Source of the DNA: Desulfomonile tiedjei
Lineage (GTDB): Bacteria > Desulfobacterota > Desulfomonilia > Desulfomonilales > Desulfomonilaceae
DNA length: 5,048 bases
Direction of reading: 5' to 3'
Assembly (NCBI GenBank): GCA_020718965.1
Contig: DYRE01000176.1
Coordinates: 1 to 5,048, forward strand
How positions within the stretch are numbered: the stretch's first letter is position 1; every line of letters starts with the position of its first letter. The notes beneath the pieces are model-generated. The model was not told the origin of the DNA. It searched no databases and saw only the letters and a list, made by a program, of their open reading frames with translations. The position numbers and the translations under genes were made by a program. This document shows, one piece after another, positions 3,702 to 5,048 of this stretch.

Positions 3702-5048
3702 ATGACTTCAAGATGTTCAGTGCGACTCTTTCTAGCTGCGATTTGTCTGATTTTCTTTAGCGGTTTAGCTAGACCGTTATGGGGATATGAATTTTCCATG
3801 ACAGGCATCATGACATGGAAATACGCGTCCTATTCCCAACTTGGCTCTAATGGCTTTTTCGGTCCATTCGACACTGACGCCAGTGGCGCAGGCGCAGATG
3901 GATATGGCGGAACCATTGGAAGCGCGGCCTCGATGAATGGATGGTTAGGTCATGAAATGCAGTCAGTGCCGACATTGAGTGGCAATGGAGAAATATCCTC
4001 GGGTTCTGACTTGTCCCTCGCAACGCTCTACATGACTATGTCTCCTGAATTCAGGCTTACTCAAGCGCTCAGGATACGAGGTTCGTACAGGATCGGGTCG
4101 TGGGAAACTCCTTACAATCCCACAAGCCCGGGCACAATGGCCAGGTCTGAATACCCTGAAGGTATGGCGCCAGGTGTTCTGAGATCCTTCTCTCCTGGTT
4201 ACTGGGAAACCTTGTGGGCTTCTTTACAGACCCCATGGGGTATTGTGGTCTTTGGCAAGAGGCCCGGTCCATTCGGAACAGGATTGATCTTCGACGGAGA
4301 TGATAACGCAGACGCTGTTGGCCTATTGCTCATGACTAACTACGGACCATTTCGTGTGGGTATTAATGTGGCCCCCTGGTTGTTGGGAAGTCCTTATTAC
4401 TATACGCTATCTGATAAGAACGCAGCACGGCAGTTTGATCTGGTTACGGGCATGACTTATGACTCTGGTCCTATATCCGCAGGCATTGGCGGAAGGATTT
4501 GGAAATTTCACACTGGCCCTGAATCCGCCACATATCAGGGAGATGACATTGCAACGCCGACAGGCCGCTATGGTGTGATTCCTTCGGATACTGTCATAAC
4601 TGACGGGACAGTGTACTTCAAATATTTCAATGGCAGTATTTTCTTCAACGCAGAGGCTGCATGGGCCTATGAGGTTACCAAACGTCAGCGATGGCTGGCT
4701 TCTGATCCCGGTGTCAGTGAGGGCAAGAGCCGGTTCGCTGCAAATTACGTTGAACACTGGCGTACTGCTGTAGAAACCGGAGCGCTTGTGGGACCGTCCA
4801 AAATTAGCTTTATCTGGTCCTATATTCCCGGTTTTGACAGGAGGCATGGGGTGCGTATTGACAGGCAAATGTATCCCCCTTTGAATCTCGCAACGGCTCT
4901 GACTAACGTTTCGGTGTTCCGGCCTTACAGTTTGCTCCTTTCCTACACTTACGGTTCCGGGAATAATTCCATTACTCCGGACAGTCGACACGGCTACATG
5001 ACAGACGCGAACATATTTGGGATGCGAATTGATTATGCGATAGCCGCT
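3702..5048 (+). CDS. Porin-like outer-membrane beta-barrel protein (3' end beyond the window)
   Basis: The frame from the ATG at 3702 stays open for 449 codons to the last base, so the C-terminus is missing. Residues 1-28 form a signal peptide: arginines at 4 and 8, a hydrophobic core LFLAAICLIFFSGLA, and likely cleavage near PLWG/YEFS. The mature part is rich in Gly, Tyr, Trp, Phe and Ser/Thr, with short alternating hydrophobic strands (for example SKISFIWSYIPGF and YSLLLSYTYG), typical of a beta-barrel in the outer membrane. A GSNGFFG motif (48-54) follows the first strand; I associate this layout with a family of large paralogous outer-membrane proteins in Desulfomonile-like bacteria, but I know no established name or substrate. 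Start choice rests on GGGGAGAG just upstream and the intact signal peptide. The role is presumably passage of small solutes. Long minus-strand open frames inside it are shadows of this gene. Confidence 0.88.
   Translation, partial: MTSRCSVRLFLAAICLIFFSGLARPLWGYEFSMTGIMTWKYASYSQLGSNGFFGPFDTDASGAGADGYGGTIGSAASMNGWLGHEMQSVPTLSGNGEISSGSDLSLATLYMTMSPEFRLTQALRIRGSYRIGSWETPYNPTSPGTMARSEYPEGMAPGVLRSFSPGYWETLWASLQTPWGIVVFGKRPGPFGTGLIFDGDDNADAVGLLLMTNYGPFRVGINVAPWLLGSPYYYTLSDKNAARQFDLVTGMTYDSGPISAGIGGRIWKFHTGPESATYQGDDIATPTGRYGVIPSDTVITDGTVYFKYFNGSIFFNAEAAWAYEVTKRQRWLASDPGVSEGKSRFAANYVEHWRTAVETGALVGPSKISFIWSYIPGFDRRHGVRIDRQMYPPLNLATALTNVSVFRPYSLLLSYTYGSGNNSITPDSRHGYMTDANIFGMRIDYAIAA

Noticed and set aside
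4069..4991. Two minus-strand open frames inside the porin-like gene
   Set aside because: They are antisense to a continuous 449-codon frame with a signal peptide and beta-barrel character.

Overview
The window looks like chromosomal DNA of a Gram-negative bacterium, most likely a Desulfobacterota (former deltaproteobacterial) relative of the Desulfomonile/Syntrophobacter type. This is an inference from protein character and not a proven assignment. The clues are a porin-like outer-membrane protein with a signal peptide, a membrane sensor-like protein ending in a CxxC...CPxC tail familiar from that group, a DnaE2/ImuC-like C-terminal piece, and moderate G+C.

Layout, left to right. (1) Positions 1-300, minus strand: the first 100 residues of a CNNM/DUF21 'hemolysin/CorC' family membrane protein, cut by the window edge. 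(2) 301-455: a short intergenic stretch with a nested inverted repeat. (3) 456-1031, minus strand: a 191-residue protein that matches only the C-terminal OB-fold end of an error-prone DNA polymerase III alpha (DnaE2/ImuC-like). It has its own good promoter with a palindrome in the spacer, and its last six residues look like a beta-clamp-binding motif. (4) 1032-1233: divergent promoter region between that gene and HU. (5) 1234-1506, plus strand: a complete 90-residue HU DNA-binding protein. (6) About 1487-1827, minus strand: a small exported protein with three 20-residue repeats, whose signal peptide and mature part lie in different frames. (7) 1856-3262, minus strand: a membrane-anchored sensor-like protein with a gapless internal duplication, a coiled coil and a four-cysteine tail, but no kinase, cyclase or methyl-accepting domain. 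(8) 3263-3701: a 439-base divergent intergenic region with an 11-bp perfect inverted repeat, a candidate promoter and a structured leader. (9) 3702-5048, plus strand: an outer-membrane porin-like protein that runs off the right edge.

How they may work together: the sensor-like gene and the small exported repeat gene lie head to tail with a 28-base gap if the GTG start is used, so they probably share a transcript. The porin gene is divergent from them. The OB-fold gene and the CNNM gene are co-directional and could be cotranscribed. HU is a housekeeping nucleoid gene. No mobile element, RNA gene or CRISPR array was seen. The window does not show a clear new multi-gene system. The items most worth following are the stand-alone polymerase tail with its clamp-like motif and the sensor protein with no recognisable enzymatic output.
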